From an uncultured Roseovarius sp. (lineage in GTDB: Bacteria; Pseudomonadota; Alphaproteobacteria; Rhodobacterales; Rhodobacteraceae), in NCBI GenBank assembly GCA_947496175.1, contig CANMBU010000001.1, positions 806,001 through 870,000 of the forward strand: a stretch of 64,000 bases of DNA. Reading direction: 5' to 3'. Positions 53,717 through 62,470 of this stretch are shown here, piece by piece (within the stretch, counting starts at the first letter, position 1; every line of letters starts with the position of its first letter). The notes under the pieces were generated by a model. It ran no database searches. It was not told where the DNA came from and saw only the letters and a list, made by a program, of their open reading frames with translations. Both the position numbers and the translations under genes were made by a program.

Positions 53717-56521
53717 ATGAGCACACAGTTCGGCAAAGGGCATCATCTGCACCTGATTGATGGCTCCGCCTTTATCTTCCGCGCCTATCACGCCCTGCCA
53801 CCGCTCACGCGCAAATCTGACGGACTTCCCATCGGCGCGGTCTCGGGCTTTTGCAACATGCTACAGCGCTACATCTCGGACAACACCGGCCCCGATGCTC
53901 CCACCCATGTCGCTGTGATCTTTGACAAGGGCAGTCACACGTTTCGCAATGACATGTTCCCCGAATACAAAGCCAATCGCGAAGCCATGCCGGAGGACCT
54001 GCGCCCACAGATCCCGCTGACGCGACAGGCGACAGAGGCTTTCAACATCGCATGCAAAGAGTTGGAAGGGTTTGAGGCCGACGACATCATCGCGACGCTC
54101 TCTGTCCAGGCCCGGGATGCCGGCGGGCGCGTGACCATCATCAGTTCAGACAAAGACCTCATGCAGCTTGTCGGCGACGGCGTCGAGATGTTCGACGCTA
54201 TGAAAAACCGCCGCATCGACCGCGACGGCGTGATGGAGAAGTTTGGCGTTGGTCCCGAACGGGTGGTGGATGTGCAGGCGCTGGCCGGTGACAGTGTCGA
54301 CAACGTGCCTGGCGCGCCGGGGATTGGTGTGAAAACCGCCGCCTTGCTCATCAATGAGTATGGCACGCTCGAAGAGCTTCTTGACCGCGCCGAAGAGATC
54401 AAACAGCCCAAGCGCCGCGAAACCCTGATTGACAAGCGTGAACAGATCGAGATGTCGAAACGTTTGGTACAACTTGATTGCGCCACACCGCTTGATTTCA
54501 CGCTTGAAGATCTTGAAGTGCGCGACCCTGAGCCCGAAACGCTCATGACATTTCTCGCTGAAATGGAGTTTCGCACGCTGACGAAGCGGATCTCCGAGGC
54601 TCTGAATGTTGAGGCGCCCGTTATTCCGGACACGCCCATATCCGAAAGTTCGGACGAGAACGCCCCGGACTGGCCCCCCATCGACCCATCAAAATACGAG
54701 CGCGTTTCCGACACGACGACGCTCCAACGGTGGATCGACCGGATCGTCGCCCGGGGCTATGTCGCCTTTGACACAGAAACCACCTCGCTCAATGAAATGC
54801 AGGCGGATCTTGTGGGGATCTGTCTCTCGGTTGACCCCGGAGAGGCCTGTTACATCCCGCTGCAACACAAAGACGGTAACGCCGATGATCTCTTTGGCAC
54901 GGATGCCCTTCTGGACGGACAGCTGCCATTAGAGGACACATTGAGTGCCCTCAAGCCCATCCTCGAGGACCCGGCGATCCTCAAGATTGGGCAGAACATG
55001 AAGTATGACGCCAAGGTGCTGGCCCGCTACGGGGTAGGCATCCACCCCATCGATGACACGATGCTGATGTCCTACGCACTCAATTCCGGCATCCACAACC
55101 ACGGCATGGACACGCTCAGCGAGCGCTATCTGACCCATACAACCATCCCAATCAAGGAACTTTTGGGCACAGGCAAATCCGCTATAACCTTTGATCGTGT
55201 CCCCATTGACGAGGCCGTCAAATACGCTGCCGAAGATGCTGACATCACACTTCGGCTTTGGCACACGTTCAAGCCTCAGCTTCACAAATCACATGTCACA
55301 ACTGTTTACGAACGCCTCGAACGCCCGCTTGTCCCTGTTTTGGCGCAAATGGAGCGTCATGGAATCAAGATCGATCGCGAAACCCTGAGCCGCATGTCCA
55401 ATGCCTTTGCTCAAAAAATGGCCGGGCTTGAAGCAGAGATTCATGAACTGGCCGGGCAAAGCTTTAATGTCGGCTCGCCCAAGCAACTCGGCGAAATCCT
55501 GTTCGACAAGATGGGGCTTGAAGGAGGCAAAAAGGGCAAAACCGGCGCCTATGCCACAGGCGCGGACGTGCTTGAAGACCTCGCCACCGAACATGAGCTG
55601 CCTGCGCGCGTGCTCGACTGGCGGCAGTTGAGCAAACTTAAAAGCACATACACTGACGCTCTGCAGGATCACATCGATCCTGATACGGGCAGGGTGCATA
55701 CGTCATATGTTCAAACCGGCGCCTCCACCGGACGGCTCGCATCCACTGACCCCAATTTGCAGAACATACCTGTCCGTACCGAGGAAGGCCGCCGGATCAG
55801 AGAGGCCTTTGTCGCAGAGCCGGGCAATACGCTTGTGTCATTGGACTACAGCCAGATCGAGCTGCGCATTCTGGCGCATATGGCCGATATCGAGGCACTC
55901 AAGAAGGCTTTCTCGGACGGGCTCGACATTCACGCTATGACGGCTTCGGAAATGTTCGACGTCCCGCTTGATGAGATGACACCCGAGGTACGCCGACGCG
56001 CCAAGGCGATCAATTTCGGTGTGATCTACGGGATTTCCGGCTTTGGTCTGGCCCGCAACCTGCGTATCCCCAGATCTGAGGCTCAAGCCTTCATCGACCG
56101 GTACTTCGAAAGATTCCCCGGCATTCGCGGCTATATGGACAGCACCATCGAATTCGCCAAGGAACGTGGCTACGTCCAGACTCTGTTTGGCCGCAAAATC
56201 CATACGCCTGAGATCGCTGCCAAAGGCCCACGCGCGGGATTCGCGCGGCGCGCGGCGATCAATGCCCCGATTCAGGGCACAGCGGCGGACATTATCCGCA
56301 GAGCCATGATTCGGATGCCAGACGCGATTTCCACCCTTCCCTGCAAAATGTTGCTGCAAGTGCATGATGAATTGCTCTTTGAGGTCGAAAAAGGACAGGA
56401 AGACCGCGTGATCGCCACAGCAAAAGATGTCATGCAAAATGCGGCAAAGCCTGCGTTACATATTGATGTGCCGCTTGTAGTGGACGCCGGACAGGGAAAA
56501 AACTGGGCAGAAGCTCACTGA
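53717..56521 (+). CDS. polA: DNA polymerase I
   Basis: 934 residues, three domains: 5'-3' exonuclease (about 1-290; LIDGSAFIFRAYHALPPL, FDKGSHTFRNDMFP), 3'-5' exonuclease (about 325-520) and polymerase (about 540-934). All proofreading residues look intact: VAFDTETTSLNE, IGQNMKYDAKVL and YAAEDADITL. Polymerase motifs A, B and C are LDYSQIELRILAH, RRAKAINFGVIYGISGFG and QVHDELLFEV. Functions in Okazaki fragment maturation and repair. ATG 53717 starts where family sequence starts; the open frame to 53696 adds seven residues. Confidence 0.96.
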   Translation: MSTQFGKGHHLHLIDGSAFIFRAYHALPPLTRKSDGLPIGAVSGFCNMLQRYISDNTGPDAPTHVAVIFDKGSHTFRNDMFPEYKANREAMPEDLRPQIPLTRQATEAFNIACKELEGFEADDIIATLSVQARDAGGRVTIISSDKDLMQLVGDGVEMFDAMKNRRIDRDGVMEKFGVGPERVVDVQALAGDSVDNVPGAPGIGVKTAALLINEYGTLEELLDRAEEIKQPKRRETLIDKREQIEMSKRLVQLDCATPLDFTLEDLEVRDPEPETLMTFLAEMEFRTLTKRISEALNVEAPVIPDTPISESSDENAPDWPPIDPSKYERVSDTTTLQRWIDRIVARGYVAFDTETTSLNEMQADLVGICLSVDPGEACYIPLQHKDGNADDLFGTDALLDGQLPLEDTLSALKPILEDPAILKIGQNMKYDAKVLARYGVGIHPIDDTMLMSYALNSGIHNHGMDTLSERYLTHTTIPIKELLGTGKSAITFDRVPIDEAVKYAAEDADITLRLWHTFKPQLHKSHVTTVYERLERPLVPVLAQMERHGIKIDRETLSRMSNAFAQKMAGLEAEIHELAGQSFNVGSPKQLGEILFDKMGLEGGKKGKTGAYATGADVLEDLATEHELPARVLDWRQLSKLKSTYTDALQDHIDPDTGRVHTSYVQTGASTGRLASTDPNLQNIPVRTEEGRRIREAFVAEPGNTLVSLDYSQIELRILAHMADIEALKKAFSDGLDIHAMTASEMFDVPLDEMTPEVRRRAKAINFGVIYGISGFGLARNLRIPRSEAQAFIDRYFERFPGIRGYMDSTIEFAKERGYVQTLFGRKIHTPEIAAKGPRAGFARRAAINAPIQGTAADIIRRAMIRMPDAISTLPCKMLLQVHDELLFEVEKGQEDRVIATAKDVMQNAAKPALHIDVPLVVDAGQGKNWAEAH

Positions 56522-56584
56522 AATTGTTTATTTGCAACAGGTTGTTACCTATTTTGGAAACAAACCAGTGACATTTCCTCCAAA

Positions 56585-56699
56585 CGTTGTCAAAAATGGC
56601 GCGCGTCAACGGGAATCCGCCTAATCGCAACGCCTTAGTGTTGACAACGATTCCCTTTAACGGAATGTATGGAATGTCACTTGGAGGGAAACTGTTCAC
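56585..56699 (+). promoter_or_regulatory. candidate promoter and inverted repeat before the 40-residue lipoprotein
   Basis: TTGACA at 56641-56646 looks like a -35 box; a poor -10 (ATGTAT or TGTATG) follows at 56665-56671. The -35 box is itself half of a perfect 9-bp inverted repeat, CGTTGTCAA (56585-56593) and TTGACAACG (56641-56649), so a regulator or a structured element may overlap the promoter. GGAGGG lies upstream of the ATG. Confidence 0.4.
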
Positions 56700-56822
56700 A
56701 TGACAAATAAACTTGCACTGATTGCAGCACTCGTCGCAACCGTAGGCGTAGCAGCTTGCGCGCAACAAGAAGAACCAGCACCGGCGCCGATTGAGCCCGA
56801 GCCTGTTTCAACAAAATTCTAA
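56700..56822 (+). CDS. 40-residue proline-rich lipoprotein
   Basis: MTNKLALIAALVATVG opens a type II signal peptide with lipobox VAAC (Cys 20). The mature 21 residues are QQEEPAPAPIEPEPVSTKF after the Cys-Ala, rich in Pro and Glu. Ribosome site GGAGGG about 11 bases upstream. Small lipoproteins of this kind (entericidin-sized) occur widely and are often missed by gene callers; no family is recognised. A hairpin follows. Confidence 0.6.
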   Translation: MTNKLALIAALVATVGVAACAQQEEPAPAPIEPEPVSTKF

Positions 56823-56845
56823 AACGTTAACGCGTTTCAGAATTC

Positions 56846-56892
56846 TTCGGGACGGGAGCTATGGCGGGTTCGCCATACGCACTCGTCCCGAA
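56846..56892 (+). terminator. stem-loop after the small lipoprotein gene
   Basis: A two-part stem: TTCGGGACG (56846-56854) with CGTCCCGAA (56884-56892) and inner TATGGCG (56860-56866) with CGCCATA (56871-56877), followed by ATCCTTTT. Likely terminator of the lipoprotein transcript. Confidence 0.6.
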
Positions 56893-56947
56893 ATCCTTTT
56901 CGACCCCTCCATCCGCTGATGTAGGGTGTTTGTAGAGACGCGTTCAT

Positions 56948-57088
56948 ATGAACGCCGATCACAACTTTTTCCTGCTAAATTTCGAACGCCAAAGCATTTC
57001 GAGAAAAACTTTCGTCACGTTTTTTGCGAGCCTCGGTGTAACCGTTGGTTGTGGCGCGTGCTTCGCCTTTTTTAGTGAGTCCAGTTAA
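56948..57088 (+). CDS. possible 46-residue membrane peptide
   Basis: An open frame with one hydrophobic segment near the C-terminus (TFFASLGVTVGCGACFAFF) after a basic, phenylalanine-rich start. The ribosome site is weak (AGAG). It lies in the 349-base space between the lipoprotein and the DUF1285 gene, which otherwise holds only the hairpin. Could be chance. Confidence 0.3.
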   Translation: MNADHNFFLLNFERQSISRKTFVTFFASLGVTVGCGACFAFFSESS

Positions 57089-57171
57089 AGTCGAAACACT
57101 TTCAATAGGCAGTGATAAGCTGAGCTTCTGCGTCGGTCCACATCGAGATCAGCATAAAAACCCCAAAAGAC

Positions 57172-57765
57172 TCAGTCGGCCATCACATCATTTGAGTTAG
57201 CAATTGGAAAAAAGACCCCGTCCGACCACAATCCAAACGCCCCCTCGTGATGAGTTCCAATGTCGATCAGCCGATAAAATGACTTACGGTCAATGAGAGC
57301 TTCAAGACCTGCTCTTACATGAACATAAGGCGACGGTTCTCCTGTGGCCGGGTCTGTTTCACAGCGTATTGGTGTGTCCAAGCCCGCGAAAACCTTGTCC
57401 CCGACATTGGTTTCAAACACCAAAACCTGAGCCTCACCTTCACCGGCAACTTCAAAATCCACCGCCACAAAGGGCGCATCATCCACTGTGATGCCAACCT
57501 TCTCAACGGGTGTAACCAGAAAAAACTTGCCATCTTCACGCCTCAAAATGGTGGAAAACAGGCGCACAAGCCCAGGGCGAGTGATCGGTGAACCAAGGTA
57601 GAACCACGTGCCATCCCGCGCAATGCGCATATCGAGATCCCCGCAAAACGGCGGATTCCACAGGTGCACCGGAGGAAGGCCCTTGCCCGCCTCTGCGCGC
57701 GCGACATCTGCCAAACGCTCTGCTGACGGTGTCGTGATAGACTCTTTGCTCATTGCTTTTGCCAT
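57172..57765 (-). CDS. DUF1285 protein
   Basis: 197 residues. HLWNPPFCGDLDMRIARDGTW and GSPITRPGLVRLFSTILRRE are the DUF1285 hallmarks, a two-domain PH-like fold of unknown function. No signal or membrane segment. Divergent from the moxR operon, 57 bases apart, as in many alphaproteobacteria, so it may share regulation. Confidence 0.85.
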   Translation of the reverse strand: MAKAMSKESITTPSAERLADVARAEAGKGLPPVHLWNPPFCGDLDMRIARDGTWFYLGSPITRPGLVRLFSTILRREDGKFFLVTPVEKVGITVDDAPFVAVDFEVAGEGEAQVLVFETNVGDKVFAGLDTPIRCETDPATGEPSPYVHVRAGLEALIDRKSFYRLIDIGTHHEGAFGLWSDGVFFPIANSNDVMAD

Positions 57766-57822
57766 TTTGAATACACACGATACATTCTACGTGACTGATA
57801 TAGATCCAAACGGAGACTTTCC

Positions 57823-58830
57823 ATGACCGACAACGCGGACCTTCTCAAAGGGATCGAAGCATTGGAAGACAAGCTCGCTCAGGCGCGCGCCTCGATCACC
57901 CGCCGTTTCATCGGACAAGAACGCGTCGTCGACCTGGCGTTATCGGCGCTTTTGTGTGGAGGTCACGGACTTCTGGTTGGCCTTCCCGGTCTCGGAAAAA
58001 CAAGGCTCGTTGAGACGCTCAGCACTGTAATGGGCCTCAATTCCAATCGCATTCAGTTCACACCAGACCTGATGCCGGCTGATATTCTCGGCTCAGAAGT
58101 GCTCGAAACCGGTGCTGACGGCACACGGGCTTTCAAATTCATACCCGGCCCGATCTTTTGCCAGCTCCTGATGGCAGATGAGATCAACCGCGCCAGCCCC
58201 CGGACCCAATCGGCCCTTCTGCAAGCGATGCAGGAACGCAAAGTGTCCGTTGCGGGTGAAGACCGCCCGCTCTCGCCCCCCTTCCACGTCCTTGCCACGC
58301 AAAACCCGATTGAGCAGGAAGGCACATACCCCCTTCCCGAAGCCCAGCTTGACCGTTTCCTTGTGCAAATCGACGTCCCCTACCCGGATCGTGAGACGGA
58401 ACGTGACATCATTTTGGCGACCACAGGCGTCACAGAAGATGACTCGCACGAGGTCTTCACACCGCAAGAGCTGATCGACGCGCAGAATCTGCTGCGGCGG
58501 ATGCCTGTGGGGGAAGCTGTGATGGAACAGATCATTGATCTCGTCCGCGCCTTCCGGCCCGAGGACCCCTCGGCGTCTGAGAAAATTCGGGAGACCGTGG
58601 CCTGGGGCCCTGGTCCGCGTGCAGCGCAAGCCATGATGCTCACGGTGCGCGCTCGCGCGATGCTGCATGGTCGGCTGGCACCCGATATGGATGACGTGGT
58701 CGCCATGTCGCAGCCTGTGCTCACCCACCGCATGGCACTTAACTTTGCTGCCCGCGCACGTGGCGAGGAGCTAAACACAATAATCTCAGAAACAGTTACC
58801 GCCTTCACTCGGACAGAGGCTGCTGCGTGA
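57823..58830 (+). CDS. MoxR-family AAA ATPase
   Basis: 335 residues. Walker A GLPGLGKTRLVE, Walker B LLMADEINRASPRTQSALL, sensor 1 ATQNPIEQEGTYPLPEAQLDRF, whose stretch starts near residue 155, and a lid domain. MoxR ATPases act as chaperones that mature metalloproteins or cofactor insertion, working with VWA or DUF58 partners such as the next gene. Starts an operon; its stop overlaps the DUF58 start in GTGA. Confidence 0.92.
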   Translation: MTDNADLLKGIEALEDKLAQARASITRRFIGQERVVDLALSALLCGGHGLLVGLPGLGKTRLVETLSTVMGLNSNRIQFTPDLMPADILGSEVLETGADGTRAFKFIPGPIFCQLLMADEINRASPRTQSALLQAMQERKVSVAGEDRPLSPPFHVLATQNPIEQEGTYPLPEAQLDRFLVQIDVPYPDRETERDIILATTGVTEDDSHEVFTPQELIDAQNLLRRMPVGEAVMEQIIDLVRAFRPEDPSASEKIRETVAWGPGPRAAQAMMLTVRARAMLHGRLAPDMDDVVAMSQPVLTHRMALNFAARARGEELNTIISETVTAFTRTEAAA

Positions 58831-59705
58831 GCCCAATCGCACCCCTCCGCGCTCAGGCTGAGACCGAAGCCGCTAGATTCCCCGCATTGCTCGCGCGGGC
58901 CGAACATCTGGCGGGTACGGTGCTTTTGGGAGAGCATGGGCGTAAACGGTCGGGCATGGGTGATGATTTCTGGCAATACCGCCCTGTCCAGGCCGGGGAC
59001 GAGCTGCGCCATATCGATTGGCGACGCTCGGCCAAATCGGACGGGCAATTCTTGCGGCAGCGCGAATGGCAGATTGCGCAAAGCGTCACACTCTGGGTCG
59101 ACGGTGCCGCCTCCATGCGGTTTTCGTCAGATGATGCTGTGCCCGAAAAATCCGATCGCGCGCGGCTTCTTGCCCTCGCCATGGCCATCCTTCTCAATCG
59201 GGGCGGAGAACGTGTCGGCCTTTCCGGGGCGAACTTGCCTCCGCGGCGCGGCGAAGCACAAGTCGAACGCATCTCGATGGCGTTGATGCACGAAGACAGC
59301 GCCGACTACGGCGCCCCCGAAACAACTGGAATGCTCTCTCACGGACGCGGTATCTTTCTGTCGGACTTCCTGGGCGAACTGGACCCGGTCAAAAAGGCCC
59401 TGACAAGCGCGGCTGATCGGGGCGTGCGCGGCGTGCTCTACCAGATACTTGATCCAGCCGAAGAAAGCTTCCCGTATCGCGGCCGCACGATCTTTGAAAG
59501 TGTCGGCGGCACACTCGCGCATGAAACACTCAAAGCGTCTGAATTACGCGATCGCTACCTGGCGCGCCTGGCCACGCGCAAAGATGAGTTGCAGGCCCTC
59601 TGCACCGCAACGGGCTGGCAATATGGCTTGCACCATACATCACAAAGCGCACAATCGGCGGTTCTGTGGCTTTACAACGCTATTGACGGGGAGCATCACA
59701 GATGA
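58827..59705 (+). CDS. DUF58 protein (MoxR partner)
   Basis: 292 residues starting at GTG 58827. The DUF58 core is YRPVQAGDELRHIDWRRSAK, near residue 52, followed by a VWA-like strand with LWVDGAASMRF (residues D and S spaced as in degenerate MIDAS sites). Adaptor or substrate-recognition partner of the MoxR ATPase. It overlaps the neighbouring genes by 4 bases at both ends. Confidence 0.9.
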   Translation: MSPIAPLRAQAETEAARFPALLARAEHLAGTVLLGEHGRKRSGMGDDFWQYRPVQAGDELRHIDWRRSAKSDGQFLRQREWQIAQSVTLWVDGAASMRFSSDDAVPEKSDRARLLALAMAILLNRGGERVGLSGANLPPRRGEAQVERISMALMHEDSADYGAPETTGMLSHGRGIFLSDFLGELDPVKKALTSAADRGVRGVLYQILDPAEESFPYRGRTIFESVGGTLAHETLKASELRDRYLARLATRKDELQALCTATGWQYGLHHTSQSAQSAVLWLYNAIDGEHHR

Positions 59706-62470
59706 CCCTCGGCGCAATCGGTTTCACCACACCCTGGCTTCTGGCCGCACTTCTGGTCTTGCCTATTCTGTGGATCATCCTGCGCGCGGTACCACCCGCA
59801 CCGATCCGGCGACGCTTTCCCGGTGTGGCTCTTCTTCTGGGCCTCAAAGACGACGACACAGTCTCGGACCGCACACCCTGGTGGCTGCTCTTGCTGCGCA
59901 TGTTGGCCGTGGCCGCCGCCATTGTGGCGCTTGCAGGCCCCATTCTGAACCCGCGCCAAACCGCTGAAACGCAGGATTCCGGGCCGCTTCTTATCGTGCT
60001 GGACGCAAGCTGGGCCAGCGCACGCGACTGGCCTGCGAAATCCGAACTGCTCGATGCCATGCTCGCTGAGGCAGGCCGCGATGCGCGCCCGGTTGGCATG
60101 ATGCGTTTGTCAAATGCCGAACCCCCCGTTTTTCAGGCAGCAGAAGCTTGGCGCAGCCGGTTGTCCGGCATGGCCCCCTCTGCGTGGGCCGCCTCTGAAA
60201 CCACGATGACAGACGCCGCCAACATGCTAGGGAGCGATGGCTTTGAAACGCGCTGGCTGTCCGATGGTCTTGATCGCACCGGACGAGATGTCTTTTTGCA
60301 AGCACTCGAAGATCGCGGCCCTGTCACTGTATATGAAAGCCCAGTCCCCATCATCGCCCTCAAACCTGCTATCGTCGAAGACGGCGATATCCGCATCACC
60401 GGCCTGCGCGCTGTTGCGGGCACCCCGCGCGCGGTGCAGGTCGAAGCCCATGGGCGTGACCCCTCCGGCATCTCTCGCGTATTGGCCGACCTCACCCTGC
60501 AATTCCAACCTGGAGACCTCGAAGCAACCGGTCTGCTTTCTCTGCCCTCCGAGCTGCGCGCGCGTCTGACCCGCTTCGAGATTGCCGGTCAGCGTCATGC
60601 TGGTGCGGTGACCTTGACCGACGACAGCCTCAAACGTCGTGAAGTGGCCCTGATCGCCGGGCGCGAAGACCGCGAAGGGCTCGAACTCCTCTCGCCACTG
60701 CACTATCTCGAACAGGCATTGGAACCCACTGCAGACATCCTCGAAGGCAGCCTTCTCGATATCCTGCCAGCCAACCCCGACGTCGTCGTGCTGGCCGATG
60801 TCGCCACCCTGTCCGTAGCGGAAGAAGAAGCCCTTCTCGACTGGGCCAACGAAGGCGGCATGCTCTTGCGCTTTGCTGGCCCGCGCCTTGCCGCATCCGA
60901 CGTCTCGCGCAGCTCCGAAAGCCCACTGCTCCCAGTGCGCCTGCGCGCGGGGGGGCGGACGGTTGGCGGTGCCATGAGCTGGGGGGAACCCAAGCAACTG
61001 GCCCCATTCTCAGAGAACAGTCCCTTCTTTGGCCTCACGCCGTCACCAGACATCACCGTCTCGGCTCAGGTCATGGCACAACCCGACCCGACCCTCTCAG
61101 AACGCGTCATTGCACAGCTTTCTGACGGCACACCGCTTGTCACACGCAAGCGCATCGGCGCGGGACAAGTTGTGCTCTTTCACATCACTGCCAACGCCGA
61201 GTGGTCAACATTACCGCTCTCGGGTGTTTTCGTGCAGATGCTAGAACGTCTTGCCGTGTCTTCGACACTGGCACTTCCAGATTTGAGCGAGCTGCAAGGA
61301 ACGACCTGGCAACCTGTTCAGGTTCTTAATGGATTTGGTGCATTAAATGATGCGGGCACACTACCCGGCGTAGACGGTGAGAACTTCCTGCAAGATCCGC
61401 TAGGCCCCGAATTGCGCCCCGGCATCTACGAAGGCCCGGATCGACGTTTGGCGCTGAATGTGCTCGACACTGAAACCGTTCTGCAGCCTGCCACATGGCC
61501 TGCAGACGTTCCGGTTCTGGGCCTGGAACGCGCGCCGGAAACACCACTTGGCGGATGGCTGCTGGCCGCGGCGCTGGCGCTCTTGATGGCAGATATCGTG
61601 GCTTCGCTCGCACTCTCAGGCCGCTTAATCCCGGCACGCGCCACACTTTCGGCAATCCTTCTGACCGTCATGCTCGCCCCGCAATCCGCTGATGCGCAAA
61701 GCGACCTTACGGCCGAGGAAAAAACGCTTCTGGCTGCGTCCGAAGTGGTGCTGGGCCATATCCTGACAGGCGACCCGCAGCTGGATCAAACAGCACAAGC
61801 CGGGCTGCGTGGTCTCGGCGAAACACTCTATTTCCGCACATCAGTCGAGCCGGATACGCCTGTGGGCATCGACCTTGAAACAGACGAACTCTCTGTCTAT
61901 GCGCTCCTATATTGGCCCATAACGCCAAACCAGCCGATCCCATCGGCAGAAGCTTATGCCAAGCTCAACACATACCTTCGCACCGGCGGTATGATCCTTT
62001 TCGACACCCGCGACGCCAACGTAGCAGGTTTTGGTGCCTCCTCACCAAACGGGCAGAAATTGCAGCGCCTCGCAGCCTCGCTTGACGTGCCCCCATTGGA
62101 ACCCATCCCACAGGACCACGTGCTGACACGCACCTTCTACCTGCTACAGGACTTCCCGGGCCGTCACACCGGTCGTGGCGTCTGGGTCGAGGCTGCACCA
62201 CCTGACGCGGAACAAGTCGAGGGCATGCCGTTCCGCAACCTCAATGACAACGTCACCCCAGTGGTCATCGGCGGCAATGACTGGGCTGCGGCCTGGGCCA
62301 CTGATGCAAGCGGCAATTCCATGTTCCCGGTTGGACGTGGCTTTGCGGGTGAGCGGCAACGGGAACTGGCCTATCGCTTTGGCGTGAACCTGGTGATGCA
62401 TGTCCTGACGGGCAACTACAAATCCGATCAGGTCCACGTACCGGCGCTTCTCGACAGGTTGGGCCAATGA
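59702..62470 (+). CDS. BatA-like membrane protein with C-terminal DUF4159
   Basis: 922 residues. The N-terminal double membrane segment (TPWLLAALLVLPILWIILRA, then helix 60-80) is the aerotolerance BatA N-terminus; a VWA-like domain covers about 95-200, a glutamine-amidotransferase-like fold about 300-430 and a third membrane helix (about 620-640) precedes DUF4159 (about 700-915; YALLYWPITPNQPIPSAEAY, FDTRDANVAGFG). Periplasmic, membrane-anchored scaffold of the MoxR system. Its stop overlaps the next start in ATGA. Confidence 0.87.
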   Translation: MTLGAIGFTTPWLLAALLVLPILWIILRAVPPAPIRRRFPGVALLLGLKDDDTVSDRTPWWLLLLRMLAVAAAIVALAGPILNPRQTAETQDSGPLLIVLDASWASARDWPAKSELLDAMLAEAGRDARPVGMMRLSNAEPPVFQAAEAWRSRLSGMAPSAWAASETTMTDAANMLGSDGFETRWLSDGLDRTGRDVFLQALEDRGPVTVYESPVPIIALKPAIVEDGDIRITGLRAVAGTPRAVQVEAHGRDPSGISRVLADLTLQFQPGDLEATGLLSLPSELRARLTRFEIAGQRHAGAVTLTDDSLKRREVALIAGREDREGLELLSPLHYLEQALEPTADILEGSLLDILPANPDVVVLADVATLSVAEEEALLDWANEGGMLLRFAGPRLAASDVSRSSESPLLPVRLRAGGRTVGGAMSWGEPKQLAPFSENSPFFGLTPSPDITVSAQVMAQPDPTLSERVIAQLSDGTPLVTRKRIGAGQVVLFHITANAEWSTLPLSGVFVQMLERLAVSSTLALPDLSELQGTTWQPVQVLNGFGALNDAGTLPGVDGENFLQDPLGPELRPGIYEGPDRRLALNVLDTETVLQPATWPADVPVLGLERAPETPLGGWLLAAALALLMADIVASLALSGRLIPARATLSAILLTVMLAPQSADAQSDLTAEEKTLLAASEVVLGHILTGDPQLDQTAQAGLRGLGETLYFRTSVEPDTPVGIDLETDELSVYALLYWPITPNQPIPSAEAYAKLNTYLRTGGMILFDTRDANVAGFGASSPNGQKLQRLAASLDVPPLEPIPQDHVLTRTFYLLQDFPGRHTGRGVWVEAAPPDAEQVEGMPFRNLNDNVTPVVIGGNDWAAAWATDASGNSMFPVGRGFAGERQRELAYRFGVNLVMHVLTGNYKSDQVHVPALLDRLGQ

